This document shows, in pieces, positions 52,701 to 64,000 of a stretch of 64,000 bases of DNA. Position numbers and translations under genes: made by a program. The first letter of the stretch is position 1; each line of letters opens with the position of its first letter. The stretch lies in assembly GCA_017562135.1 (NCBI GenBank), contig QEYB01000448.1:620001-684000 (forward strand), read 5' to 3'. The DNA is from Dipylidium caninum (taxonomy: Eukaryota > Platyhelminthes > Cestoda > Cyclophyllidea > Dipylidiidae). Under the pieces are notes generated by a model, which was not told the DNA's origin, searched no databases, and saw nothing but the letters and a program-made list of their open reading frames with translations.

Positions 52701-55687
52701 ACGTTTATTGTTTTTCCACCCTAAACGAATTTTCTGCTTTACTTATATTCCCTCTGCGGTTATCAAGTTTTTGACCCACTGTCCGCAAGTAGCAAACTCG
52801 GACTATACTTACCACCGAAAATCGGTCAGTCAGTTGAAAATGCCTCACGGAGTGAGGTGAAAGTCCACCTCAAGTGTGGTTATTGCGTCTATTTTTCACT
52901 ATCTCCTGACACTGGCATGTTGGGCGGTAGAGGCTCCGTGGAAAGAAAAAAAACGCAAGAAAAAAGAGAGAAGAAGAGACAGAGCCTTATGCCAGTCACA
53001 TGTGGGGGGGGGAAGTGGGTGAAGGCCAAAATTCGCGGGGTCCAGCATTCATGAAATACCATTTGACGTGCATTTCCTCGCATTGCATTAATCCACCAGA
53101 CGGAAATGGCAAGTCCCTCCTCGACTGCCGCGTGAGTCACCGTGGAAAGTAGTGCTGCATTCGCTTCCACCTCTTTTTCATAATCCTCCCCTCCGACCGT
53201 GCCATTAGCGTTGGCATGAAGGATTGCACAAATTCTCGGCCCCTCGTAATAGATTATCTCCACTGACTGCCTCGGGATGCTACAGGCAAGTCTGAGAGAT
53301 TCACTTCGCAGTGTTGAGAGAAAGTGAGAAAGTGGAGATATGCGCTGTTCCTGCCATTCTTACGCCCACTCTTCTGCAGACTAACTCAGCACCAACGGCC
53401 GAAAGCCCTGATGTCGCCGCCCAACGGGTCCTATCCAACCTCATCTACCCGTCGACGTCAACTTCCACCAGCTCCTTGTGCCTGTATCCATCACCATCAA
53501 CAACAGTTGCAGACATCGCAACAGGTCTCACTCGCCTCTCTCCCCGACCATCAACATCGCAGCCGCCTTCCTCGTTGGCTCTTCCCCTGTGGTCCCCACC
53601 AGAAGCATTCCCTTTCCCCACCGCCGACCTGTGCCCCCTGTGTAATTCCCCCGCCGCCGCCGCCCCGGAGCACCGCGGTGAAGCCTAAACCCGCCACGCG
53701 TAGTGTTGAAGTTCAAACCCAACCCGAGGCTGTCCCTGCCTGCTGTTGTCCACCTGCAGGCATTGAACCAGCCCTCTGTGGCCTCGACGACCTCGCCAGA
53801 TGCTGCGCCGATGGCCATAGACAACAACACATCATGTTGCACCACTACCACTTCCATCATTACTACCACTGTGAGACTCAGCAGCCGACTGTTGCTGCGG
53901 GCGCGAATCCTACGACCTCCACTGCCATGACCGTTGCTGAACCGGTAGATTCGCGTCCATCGTCGCCCCTAATAAAGCTCTCGGTCACTTGGCCACCGAA
54001 TGCGGCAATTGCTGGGGAAGAACAGGAGGAAGAAAGAGGAAATGGGGGCCATTCCCTGCGGTTAATGAGGACAGATGGAAGTATGTCTGACGAGACTTGT
54101 GCAACGTTAGAACAGACGATCGAGGGAGACCCACCGGCGCCCGTTTCAGACGCGCTGCGCGCGATCGAGTCGGCGAAAGTCGAGACACCAACTGGACAAT
54201 CGGGTAGAGTGGGTTTCCGGGTGGGCGAAGTGGAGGTAAACGAAGAGCCTTCAGCCGTGGTGAAGACAAACACCAGGGTCCCCGGGCTGGTGGACACCAA
54301 CCAGGTGGATCAAAGGAGGATATTCTTGCAAAACATTAACCAACTGAAACGGGTGAGTACTCGCCACCCCGAGTAATTTCAGCCCATTATTATATACAGT
54401 TGCCCGATTATTTTGTTTTATGACTCATTTCCAACATAATCGTAACAACTCTACTGTGAACGAGTTGCCCAAATTATTTGCCAGTGGGAAAACTTGCGAC
54501 CCACATTTACGAGGATGGGATCCGATATTTTGTTTTTAAACTTTCACATTGTCTTTCTATGCCGGCAGACCGGATGGTATTGGGGACCACTGACGATAGA
54601 AGAGGCTGAATTGCTACTGAAAGATCGACCAAACGGCAGTTTCCTCGTTCGAGACAGTGGACACGAGCTCTACATTTTGAGCGTCAGTTTCCGTGCCGAA
54701 AACCGAACCTACCACACTCGTATCGAACACACTGGTGGTGAGTTCTTGAAGACTCCCTGGGCTCCCTCGGTTCGGTCGCCCTTCGGTAGCCACTTCCCCA
54801 CAGTCCGTGTCATGTTGTGCCCAGTGGCTCCGATGATCGCGTGTTGCTCTGATTGTATGTCTACGGAGATTCATACTCGTGGCTTGGTCTTCCCTTGTGG
54901 CACGGGTAGGTGGACTGCATCACGCAATCCTGGCTATATTCCGCCCGACAAACCTGCAAAACGCGCCATGGGAGCGTTGTTGAATTGATAATGTACTAAA
55001 CTAACCCTACACGAGACATTTTGCCTGGCGATCGGTGTCTACAATAAAAACTGCGGATTCAAGGGGAGTTTCAAACTGCTCGCCTTTCCACAACAAGTTC
55101 ACGTATCCTTTTACTCTGCTCGACGAAAAAGAACTCTTCGTAGACCTCATGAAATCGTGCATAATCCGACTCTTCTTGGGCCTTTTTTAGGGAAATTTGG
55201 CTTTGCAGTTCAAGGGGACGCCGACACCACGTCCCCAAGTATCGCCCAGTTCATTAATCACGTGATCGAGGAATCAGAACGTGGACGAACACGTTTTTTC
55301 CTTCGCCAATCAGCGCTCACAACATCAGCAAATCACCAAGGCGGAGGGGGCACAAATGACCAGTCGGAGGATGATAATCACCATGTTGAAGCGCGTCTCC
55401 TCTACCCTGTCTCGCGATTCCTCGTCGTGCACTCGTTGGCGCATCTCTGTCGATTTGAGATCCTCCTCAAAGTACGCAAGGATCACATTGACCTCCTACC
55501 GCTGCCAGAGCGTTTGAAGAAGTACCTTCATGAGCGTCAGTACTACACGGAGTTTGTTCAGTCCTACCTCGAGTCTGTGGGACATCTTCTGCCGAACAGC
55601 ACCACGGCGGCCGCGCAGGCAACCACGACGATTCCCAGGTCAGAGGTGATTGTGGAGGAGGAAGATGAGATTGAGGATCACGTCTAA
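43787..55687 (+). CDS. SOCS6/SOCS7-like SH2 and SOCS-box protein
   Basis: Adaptor that binds phosphotyrosine through SH2 and recruits an Elongin B/C-Cullin-5 ubiquitin ligase through the SOCS box, damping cytokine or receptor-kinase signalling. Seven-exon model with consistent phases: 43787-44221, 46887-47082, 51601-51935, 53380-53677, 53760-54352, 54569-54737, 55191-55687 (840 aa). The last two exons are certain: SH2 from about residue 620 (GWYWGPLTIEEAELLL, FLVRDSGH with the phosphate-binding Arg, YHTRIEH), then a SOCS box at about 745-795 (YPVSRFLVVHSLAHLCRFEI BC box, LPLPERLKKYL Cul5 box). The long N-terminus is Ser/Thr/Pro-rich with two His-rich patches (VHHFHHQSCFHH in exon 1, MLHHYHFHHYYH in exon 5), unlike vertebrate members. 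Exons 1-4 rest on reading-frame fit and splice sites only, not homology; the exon 3 donor (51935) is a choice among candidates. Confidence 0.8.
44222..46886. other. Intron 1 of SOCS-like gene
   Basis: About 2.7 kb between the first two predicted coding exons. Short open frames only; no transposon motifs recognised. Confidence 0.45.
47083..51600. other. Intron 2 of SOCS-like gene
   Basis: About 4.5 kb with runs of C (about 47537-47556), a Z-DNA-like tract, and G-rich patches (48240-48262). Long open frames on both strands near 47.6-48.4 kb reflect the GC-rich low-complexity tract rather than a gene. Confidence 0.45.
48007..48093. repeat. Alternating purine-pyrimidine GC/GT tract
   Basis: GCGTGCGTGCGCGCGCGCG-type alternation on both sides of a short centre, repeated as GCACGCGTGCGTGCGTGCGT. 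It lies in intron 2 of the SOCS-like gene. Long alternating CG/TG tracts are the classical Z-DNA-forming sequence. Confidence 0.8.
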
Positions 55688-56924
55688 AAGGTCTCCCTTT
55701 TTTGTTGATTGCCTCCACAACAACGCGCATTCTATACATATATATTTACGTATTTCAGTAGACGAGTATGACTATTTTTGTCCTTGAGTTTTTCTGCTCT
55801 CTCTTCTCGAGTTTTCTGCCTCCCGCCTCAATCCTCTCCTGCCTCCCTCTGTCCTGCCGCCCCACCTTCTCTACTCGACCTCACCTCCTCCCGCCTCTTT
55901 TAAAATATTGTAACATTTCTCCCGCGATATCCTTTACCTCCCATGAAAAATCACCACACGTGTTTGTATTTGTACGTAAAATTACCTGAACTCTGCATCG
56001 CCACCGGGATGCCATTACAATCGCCAACGTGGAGTCGTTTTGGCGGAGAAATACGTTATTCTGCTAACTTTACCTCATGTCAACAAGCACTGTGAGTAAT
56101 TTCAACAACGACCTAATCGGAAGTAATTTTCTCCCTTATCTGCAGCGTGGCGGACTTACGACACATTCAAAGGGTTCGGCACAATGTCTCCCCAATGAAG
56201 GCTTCCGTGTACTTTAAACAAATGTTCAATAGTGGGAACCAAGGGACTAATGAACTCACAAAGCTTCGAATCGAGGTAGTGTTTCAGCCAGGAGGGTCAG
56301 GGTGTAGGAGGGACAAAGGCGCCCAAAGCACTGGGAAAGGCAGAAGTGAATGACCTAGCGTGGGTGGTCGGGAAACGCGCGTTAAACGAACGGGTGCCAC
56401 TGCAGCAGGTGAAGAGCGAGTTGGTCCATCGTACCATCGCGATTAGCATGGGTGAGGCCGTGTTCAAGTGGAAAAAGGAATATAAAGTGAGGGAATAAAG
56501 AGCCTGATAGCTGTCAAGTTAGAAGCAAACTGGAGTGCGGGGGGGGGGGTCTGGCGGGCCGCAGGATCCAATCAGACCAAATGCCAAGTGAGCTTCGGGC
56601 CACATTGGAGGTCGCCAGCGTCTTGTGCCATTCCGGTAGCTCCGTCGATGCGGTCAGCCGCAGTTAAGCATGGTGAAAACTTAAAGCTCTGTGTGACTAT
56701 GGAGTTTCCGGCTGTTATTATCACCAAAATGAATTAGAAACAATGTCCCCCTTAAATACAAGAACATTCTCGAGGTAAAATTCTTTGATTGGACGTATCT
56801 ACATACATAACACAAGTACTAAGAATAAGAGCACAAAATGCAGAAATCACAGACGAAAGTGGTGGTGTGGCGCTCCGTCCATTGCGCCACATGCCGGCGA
56901 AACGAATGATTGACGCAACTTCGC

Positions 56925-59900
56925 TCACAGTCCAGACAACCATTTGTAGCAGTTCTCATAGAGCACAAACATCAAGCCGCACGCCGGAGCCGTTCGCACA
57001 AGGTTTGGCAGAAGGCCCTTGTAGAAACCCCGAGTACCTTCGTAGCTGGAGTGAGAGAAGAACATTTAAACTTTTGCTTTATGGAAGCTCCTCTACTTAA
57101 AGACACAAGTAGCAACCTCCAAATATATTTGAGGAGGTTGACGAGATTGGAGTAGTTTCGATGTTGCTCTTGCAGGCGTGTTCGCAGGACTTGATACGGG
57201 TAGGTTAAGGTAACAGCCATCGCTTTGGACAGAGTTCCGATCGTAAGATATTCAAAAGTATCCTAAAAGTGACAAGAGGACCTAGTGTGGCAAAGCAAAG
57301 TAAATTAGTCGTAGCAGAGATCACGCAAAGCGGGAAATAAAACAATCACTACTGACGCAGCGTTAACATTGTCAGAGACTAGGGAGCGGCTCATGTGAGA
57401 TGAAAGGTTTACGGCAAATAGGGGACTAGGAAAGCTAAATCGCAGCCTTCTGTAGCCATTATAAGAAGCCTATTTCAAAAAAAACTGAGTAGAAATCACC
57501 AAAATGTGGTGGAAGTTTGACCGCCTAAAAGGGAGTTTCAATTTGCAATAACTAAACAATTTACGAAAAAAGCGAGACTACAAATCTCGTATTTCTATAC
57601 TAATAAGCGATTGTCAAGTTCCTAATCATATTGAATATACTAGGCTGGAAGCCGTGAAAGGAGCGTTTTTGCAGTTTGTGTTCACAGAGACTGGAGAGAT
57701 CCGTTGTGACGTGACCTCGATACTTTTTAGATTTTAAAGGCATTCTCCTCACTTATTTTGCAAAATTTATTTACCGCTTTTATCGTATGATGTCAAATTC
57801 AATCGTGGCGCAGCTTAACAAGCTTTGAGACATTCGGAGGGTGATCCCCTATTAAAAAAAAGTTCCCGATGTTGATTAAGAAAATTAGTTCCCACAAGTT
57901 GAATTTTAAGGCGCCTCGCCTCGAGGCAGACCGCCACTGGCCCACGCCGCCGGGAGGCCAACATGAGTGACAAAAAGGAAAAATCGAATAATTTTGAAGG
58001 TTACCAAAATGTGGTAAAATTTGATCACCTAAAAAAGAGTTTCAATTTCCAATAACAGAACAATTGGCGAAGAAATCGTAAGCCTAAAAATCTCATAGTC
58101 TTATATAATAAATGATCATCAAGTTCAGAAGGAGCGCTTAATTTTCACATTGCATATTTCAGACCGGAAACCATGAAACGGGCGTTTTTGTTCAGTTTGT
58201 GTTCAGCTAAGATTGGAGAGAGATGCATGATGACGCGGCCTCAATACTTCTATTTATACACTTTAAAAGTGTCCTTCGTACTCACTTCACAAAATTTTTC
58301 GTATTTTATCCTATTTTATTTCTTTCCGAAACCAGATGGAGATAAATTCACCAATGAAAAGAACGCTAGATGTTGGTTCCGACAATTTCGTTCTGATAAT
58401 TTGAGTATCGTTAAGTTGCCCACGAGAAAACCACCGGTACAAGGGCGACGATTGCGAAATCCCACCCAAACACACGCAACTATTAGTGAACTTGGGTCTA
58501 AACTAAGTATAAACGGGCCCTACGGCTACGGGCGTGTAAGAAATCTGCGTACAATAAGTGATAAATAAAAAAATTGGACTCGTATGTGCGGGTCGTACAA
58601 GCTGACGCAATTGGAGATGGTCGACCGACCGCAAGAGCCGATATTTCACAGACCGATTATTACCTTTATTATTATTCTGAATTGTCTTTGCGAGAAAAAA
58701 AAGTAAAATAAACAAAATGGTGTTACAGACGACATTTATTAGTTTATTAAGTTAAAAGGACTTTCTTTCAAAAAGGCATATGCGACTTGCCCAAATTTTG
58801 TGTTACTAAACCCATGATGCAAAAATGAAGACGTCGAATCATGAACACATGTAGGAGTAAAAAAGATCACCTCTTCGTGGTGATCTGCATAAAAAGTAGC
58901 GCTATTTCAAAGTTTGCCAAAAGTAAATATAGTAAAACGGCCATGGACTAATATACAAATCCAATCTTCGTATTAAAACAAAAGCCTGGTTGTAATGAGT
59001 TTCCTGTTTAAAAAGACAAATAATTCATTCCGATGAGAATATTGCGAAAGAGATGCTATAAACAAGGAGCTTGAGGGTATTCGCTACACGCTGCCATTTT
59101 GTTAAATCAAAATCTGGTTAATAATATTTGAAAGGTGTCTGGATACCAGCATCCTTACAATAATGAGCAGTAAGTGGAGAGCCGACCAAGAGAATGCACC
59201 CACACGTTTCAAAATGCATGAAAATGGAGATTGCGCAAGATATTCGACGCGTTTACAGGTAAAAAACAACGATTAACAAGAAAGCTCTATGCAGACGTAC
59301 GATATTTGACGAATTCTCTAATGAATGAAGCTATGCACGAAAGAATGTTAGTATTCCCGTCAGTCTCCACTTAAAGCAACATTAAATCGTTGATGTTAAA
59401 ATAGAATTAGACATCCATGATTACTTTGGCAATATTTTGGCCTTAAGTCAATAGCAAAAAAAGCTTAACATCAGACCATTTGAGCTAGTTGTTTCCTCAA
59501 CGAGAAGTAGAAACAGGATCACTCACAAGATGGATGTCGATGCGTCGGCGATGATATCGGGAGTTGTAACAGTTGCGCAGCTCTTCATAGAGCAGGAATT
59601 GAATCGCGCCGCACAGAGCACCAAACATGCCAGGCACGATCCCCCGATAGAGGCCCCGAATGCCCTCCCTTTGCCACACTTCCATCAGAGTGCTCCTAAG
59701 TGGTCAAGCGAATTGAAGTGTCCAAGGTCTCGTACTGCAGGCACATCCGCGTCTTCGCTATCCATATAGGGTTCGTGATCCACAACACTACGATGCCTGC
59801 AGGAAAGATAGCATTAAAATCGGGCTTAACATTATACCTGTCGTGACTTTACAAAATTGACAGGACACTGTCGATTGGTTCTTTCGAACCAAATAATACA

Positions 59901-61699
59901 AATCTAGTATATTTGCCTGTAAGCCGACTCGTAAGGAAAAGCAAAAAACATCCTATAACGTCTCTCACGTCATTCCATCTGCGATTCCTTTCAGCAATAA
60001 AAACGGTACCAAGCGAGCACACCCTTACCTCGCCTATTAGTGCTGGGCCTGCCACTCTTAAGCAGTATTTCCCATTTCCACGAACTGGGTGCCTTACGTA
60101 GAAAGGGAATTGCAAAATGAAATGGCAAAATGCGTCTATTATTGTAATGCCAAAGGCGTAAAATAAAGCCAAACGATTTGATTTATGCGTACGCACGGCA
60201 TAAGAGAAGCAACGAGAAATATGGTTACAAACACCTTTTTAGTGTTAATGAAATGATATGGACATCAAACTGTATATCTAACCTTCCCAATATCAGGATT
60301 TCATAATTGTATCATTATTATTATTGCTATTTATTATTATTATTAGGAAAATCTATGGTGTTCGGAAAAAGCTAAAAGCAACCCTGCTCAATCGGAAAAA
60401 TTGAAAGCTGTAGCGCATTCTCGAACGCCCAGCAGTTTTTATAAATAGACTCAATTCACTTCGTGTAAATGTAATGAGACATAGGGTAGACGTGGGTAAC
60501 AGAATGCAAGACACGATAAATACTCATAAATGTGTTTTCAGAAAAGCCTAACATGTATGATGCCCTGTCATCCTTTTAAAAACCAAATCCCAGAAAATAA
60601 AGTGTGAAGAGGGCGATAATTACGTACAATCACTCCTAGGCTTCACCCACATCTGCCTCAGTTTCAAAATGTCCCCGTTTTCTTAATTTTGTAGAGCAGA
60701 AATTAGGCTCTACTTCAGTCAAATGTTTCCATAGTAGCAGTGGATGGACCAACTCATAGTGGCGGTTATTTGCATTTATTAAGCAGTATACTTTAAAGGC
60801 AGTTGAGACACTACCATAGCAAAATTACAGGGACCAAGAATAAATCCGGAATAATGCAATAAGTTAACGTAGAGACGAAGGAATATGTAAATGGGTTTTC
60901 AAAGCCAAATAGAAAATGATTAAGAGCACCACCTTTACTATGGAATAAAAATGGAAAAAACCGTGCACTTCTTTCCGTGCATGTATCCAATTAAATAGGT
61001 GGATGTAGGAAAAGTCAAGTACAATTTTTAAAATGTAGGATCCCCTATCACTAAAACATAAACACAAAGAGTTGACACACAGACATACAAAACTAGATTT
61101 TTCAATATATTTAAGAGAAATAAATTATTAAAAAATCAAAATGACCTACTAGAAATACCAGCCAAACTGAGGTATTTACTTGACGATAGTTTTTTAGACG
61201 GGTCACCATTTTGTGCGTAGTTTTTAAGCGCACCATAACTGTGGAGAATAAAAAGATGAGAGCCACAATACATCAGCAAAAGCACAGCGATAACTGGTAG
61301 GAGTTACAAGAGAAAGTAAAGTCCCCAAGCGGCTGCGTTCCCCAATACGTTGGGTACAACTCCCTGATATAGACCCGGAAACCCTTTAGATCTATATACT
61401 TCACGCAGAGTTCCAATGAAGTGCGAACTTGTGGGTCTAGAGATGAAGAAAAAGAACAGTGAAAATGTGCGCCAGGGACAGGCTGAAAAAAGTTGTAAAA
61501 GTTACCGAGTCTTTATTATTCCACAACCCTCATTAACTTGGAGACGAATTTTCGCCAATTCCAATGGGTGAAGGATGACTGTTGTCACAGCACCGCTCAC
61601 TAGACCGGCTCCCATTTGCTCCCATCTCAAATGTGAAAAACAATTTCGATAAGGTTGAATCGAAGTACGGCAGGGTATTTCAACCTCTTGAGTCGTCAT
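56925..61699 (-). CDS. SLC25A32: Mitochondrial folate/FAD carrier, SLC25A32-like
   Basis: Six-helix inner-membrane carrier of the SLC25 family; SLC25A32 moves folate (and/or FAD) into mitochondria. Seven exons with consistent phases: 61699-61506, 61436-61308, 61238-61150, 59796-59736, 59695-59527, 57262-57117, 57045-56925; 302 aa (human 315). All three carrier repeats are visible with signatures HPLELAKIRLQ, NPIWIAKTRM (the PIW form is typical of this subfamily) and YPYQVLRTRLQ, plus GLYQGVVPNVLG, GLYRGIVPGMFG and GFYKGLLPNLVR after them. The N-terminus carries LRWEQMGAGLVSGAV, and the stop is TGA at 56927-56925. Exons 4 and 5 are separated by only 40 nt, read here as a micro-intron. The largest intron (59526-57263) contains repeats and a mariner fragment. 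Confidence 0.92.
57498..57780. repeat. Dispersed repeat, copy A
   Basis: Begins ACCAAAATGTGGTGGAAGTT and runs through a segment TTTGTGTTCACAGAGACTGG to CTTATTTTGCAAAAT. It aligns collinearly by eye with the copy at 58003-58310 and partly with 27788-28135. Lies in an intron of the SLC25A32-like gene. Confidence 0.7.
58003..58310. repeat. Dispersed repeat, copy B
   Basis: Begins ACCAAAATGTGGTAAAATTT; the first 70 nt differ from copy A at only about a dozen sites, and similarity continues to a CTCACTTCACAAAAT end. Same orientation as copy A, about 500 bp downstream. It runs directly into mariner-like coding sequence, so the repeat may be the 5' flank of that element. Confidence 0.7.
58320..58566 (+). 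pseudogene. Mariner-like transposase N-terminal fragment
   Basis: Open frame containing GDKFTNEKNARCWFRQFRSDNLSI, which matches the second helix-turn-helix of mariner transposases (GE..SERT..RWF.RFRSGD.SL), then a weaker ATISELGSKLSI segment resembling the following recognition helix region. The frame ends at a TAA at 58566 with no catalytic core downstream, so only about a quarter of a transposase remains. It is intronic to the SLC25A32-like gene, on the opposite strand. Confidence 0.55.
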
Positions 61700-64000
61700 C
61701 TATAATGTCGAGAAAATAGGTAGTCGCCGTCAGTTTTGATTCACAAATCGGGCTCATTTAATAAACTCGTGCTTATTTCTTGTGCATAATATGAAGATAA
61801 TACATGAATAAATAAAGAGATAAATGATTAAATTAATGCATATATTACTCGGTAATAACCCAAAAGCAGAAAGTCGTCAATAGCATTTTGCGTTTCCTGA
61901 AGACGTATCTTGTATTAACGGAAAAAGGCCATGAAGCCCAATAATTTGTTGTAAGATGAAAAAATTCCGTTTTTTTAAAAGAGAGGAAAAGTGGTGTTTT
62001 TAAAACAAACGATTCGAATCACAGGACTACATAGTAATTTCAGATTTTACTCAAAGTAAAAAATATCAAAATATGGATCTTTAGTTAGGTTAGAAGTGGT
62101 TTCCAGAATAAGGTCTGAAAAGTGAAAATAACGAGTTGGCTAAGGAATAAGGTCCTTGTGTTGATGATGACAAATGAAACGATGCAGAGCTCTGGAAACT
62201 CGACAAAAATCTTGATGGGGGAGCAACGGCAAGTGCTATGTATTCTTTCATCCTAATATAAATAAAGTCAAAATAATTTGTCACAGCAAATGAATAACAT
62301 TAGCTTCGTCTGCGAAACAGAAGGCTAATCATTATCCTAATGGTAGGAAAGACGGTCACCTCGAATGGAAGCAGCTAGATAACTAACTCACAGCAAGAAT
62401 CGAGAAATGGGTAAGCATACAGATACATAATTTTTTGGTTTTCTTGTATTGAAGCAAAATATAACTTTCGGCAGCACAAAACGACCCTCCTCAATCGCCT
62501 CTATACCATAAAACCAAACGACGCTTTAGCCAACACGACAACCAAACACGCGGACACAACTCACCCCTGGCGATCCCAGCATAACGCCTCGACATCCGAG
62601 GACCAATAGGAGTCAAGGTTTAAGTACATCCAATCACTTTACTTATTGTAGGTTAATTTCCAGTCGATTATATTACTTTGATAATAACTAACATAGGGGT
62701 CACCCAACGTCCGTTTTGGTAAGTGGCAATTATCGAAACAAATTATTCATGTAGCTAGCACATAGGGGTTGCTTCATTGAAAGAACGTTTGCGGTTTACC
62801 TAGATTCTTTTTTTCTGCTACTTAAGGCGCTTTATTTGTGGGAATTACGGCAAATACTATATGTGACTAGGAGTTTCAGGTCTTTCAAAGCAAGATGGTG
62901 AAATGTGTTATAGATGTCCTATCTATTAGCAGGAAATGTCAGTATAAAAATCTAGCCTCACCGTTATTAGTTGATTATTATACACTTATATTCGTTACAC
63001 AATTCATAAATATGGTTGCATTCATTCATACCTATGGAAAGGTGACTGTTATTTATGAGGCAGGGGGAAGAATGCAATACATTAATGTCAGTGAGGGGCG
63101 TACACACCACTTAACAAACACGGAAAAAAGGGAGATACTAATCTAATGTCAAGATAAATGTTGCTAAGACATTAATATATGATATGTGATCGTTTTGGCC
63201 CCAAAAGCTAGTACAAATGAGGCGGTTATAAATAAAAGCATGCCTGTTAAAATCTCCACCTTACGCGATGGTAAAACCCTGCTCAAAATTTTGGCTCAGC
63301 GGTTATGCCTCAATTTCAGGCTCTCACTGAGTAGAAAAAGACATTTTATTCCGTTAAAACTTTATTTTCAATTATATGGAAAGATTTTGTGACGGTGGAC
63401 GTCCTTGCATTTTTTGTATATACTTGACGTCCAAATCTATCCTGTAACCCACAAAAACCGCTGTTGGACTCGACAATCTTCACCTTGTGGCTGTTTAAGT
63501 GTGTGCACACGCTTGTTGTGGATGTTCCATGGACTCAGTAGATAAACCAAAGCTTTAGTTTTTACTTATTGTACTACTGCCACCTGTTAATGGTAGTAAT
63601 TTATATATTGTAATCCAAGATAACCGAGAAAAGTATTACACTTCGGTGTTAGTGAAAAGCGCTGGAATCAATTTAAAAAATTTAAACATGCTTTACAAAT
63701 ATTAAAAGAGACGTGAACTTTATCTCTGTGTATTTTGTTATCTTCTTGACCTGCTGCTGCGTTAAACTGAGCCAGTTAGTCATATCTCGGTAGAGCAGAA
63801 TTTTGCGGATCAATCGGTTCCTACCTTCGCCGTTAGTTGTTCCCATGTCTATGTTCCATTGTCATGCCCAATACCTTATTCGAATGACAAGTTCTACTTA
63901 AATAAATTATTATTATTGCTATTACAACTGAGTAGCTGGCTTTCGCTGCATCTGCGTTCTATAGCATGTTTTGGTAGATTAATTTCCCATTATCCTCTTT
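61700..64000. other. AT-rich flank, no gene seen
   Basis: Upstream of the SLC25A32-like start. Short open frames at 62895-63146 and 63186-63392 show no family motif. The last few hundred bases may be a retrotransposon tail. Confidence 0.45.
63840..63928 (+). mobile_element. Possible non-LTR retrotransposon 3' tail
   Basis: Ends in AATAAATTATTATTATTGC, a short AT-rich tandem repeat following a polyadenylation-like AATAAA, as at the 3' ends of flatworm RTE/CR1-type LINEs. A similar ATTATTATTATTGCTATT string occurs at about 60313-60340. No reverse-transcriptase coding sequence is visible upstream in the window, so this is tentative. Confidence 0.25.

Noticed and set aside
53324..54376. Longest open frame in the window (350 codons)
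   Set aside because: Its 3' part (53760-54352) is accepted as a SOCS exon, but the 5' part lacks an ATG near its start, crosses a good acceptor at 53379 in the wrong phase, and is better explained by a spliced 82-nt intron with the other frame upstream.
62895..63392. Two short plus-strand frames near the right end
   Set aside because: AT-rich, no motif, no splice context.

Overview
This is eukaryotic nuclear DNA, most likely from a parasitic flatworm (tapeworm- or fluke-like). I infer this from intron-rich animal genes, several spliceosomal micro-introns of 29-40 nt, long AT-rich spacers and degenerate mariner copies. Species-level assignment is not possible from the sequence alone. No operons, CRISPR arrays, phage or plasmid features are present. 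Eight protein genes are supported by recognisable family motifs, and most were rebuilt exon by exon with matching intron phases. No gene looks like an undescribed system; the interest lies in gene-structure oddities and transposon fossils.

Layout. 0.7-8.7 kb, minus: a BCR/ABR-like RhoGEF-PH-C2-RhoGAP. 8.7-19 kb: no convincing gene; AT-rich first, then richer in GC with simple repeats, ending in a CCAAT-box cluster. 19.0-24.1 kb, plus: a ladybird (Lbx) homeobox gene in three exons. 24.1-32 kb: no host gene; it holds a decayed mariner transposase, a fragment of a dispersed repeat and many microsatellites. 32.0-32.3 kb, minus: a small unassigned ORF head-to-head with INTS13. 32.6-36.7 kb, plus: INTS13/Asunder, fully resolved into 12 exons. 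37.4-38.9 kb, minus: a ZFAND2-type AN1 zinc-finger protein, tail-to-tail with INTS13. 41.0-41.3 kb, plus: COX19 with an apparent 1-nt frameshift. 41.4-42.0 kb, minus: LSM3, only 72 bp from COX19. 43.8-55.7 kb, plus: a SOCS6/7-like SH2/SOCS-box gene with long 5' introns. 56.9-61.7 kb, minus: SLC25A32-type mitochondrial folate carrier, whose largest intron holds repeats and a second mariner remnant. 61.7-64 kb: no gene seen; a possible retrotransposon 3' tail near the end.

The genes are mostly unrelated housekeeping or regulatory genes: Rho signalling, a homeobox transcription factor, Integrator RNA processing, proteasome/ubiquitin stress response, copper delivery to cytochrome oxidase, U6 snRNP/mRNA decay, cytokine/kinase-signalling adaptor, and mitochondrial folate import. 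Their arrangement looks like ordinary genome neighbourhood rather than a functional cluster. The Lbx gene sits in by far the largest gene-poor stretch (about 23 kb from the BCR-like gene to INTS13), as is common for developmental regulators.
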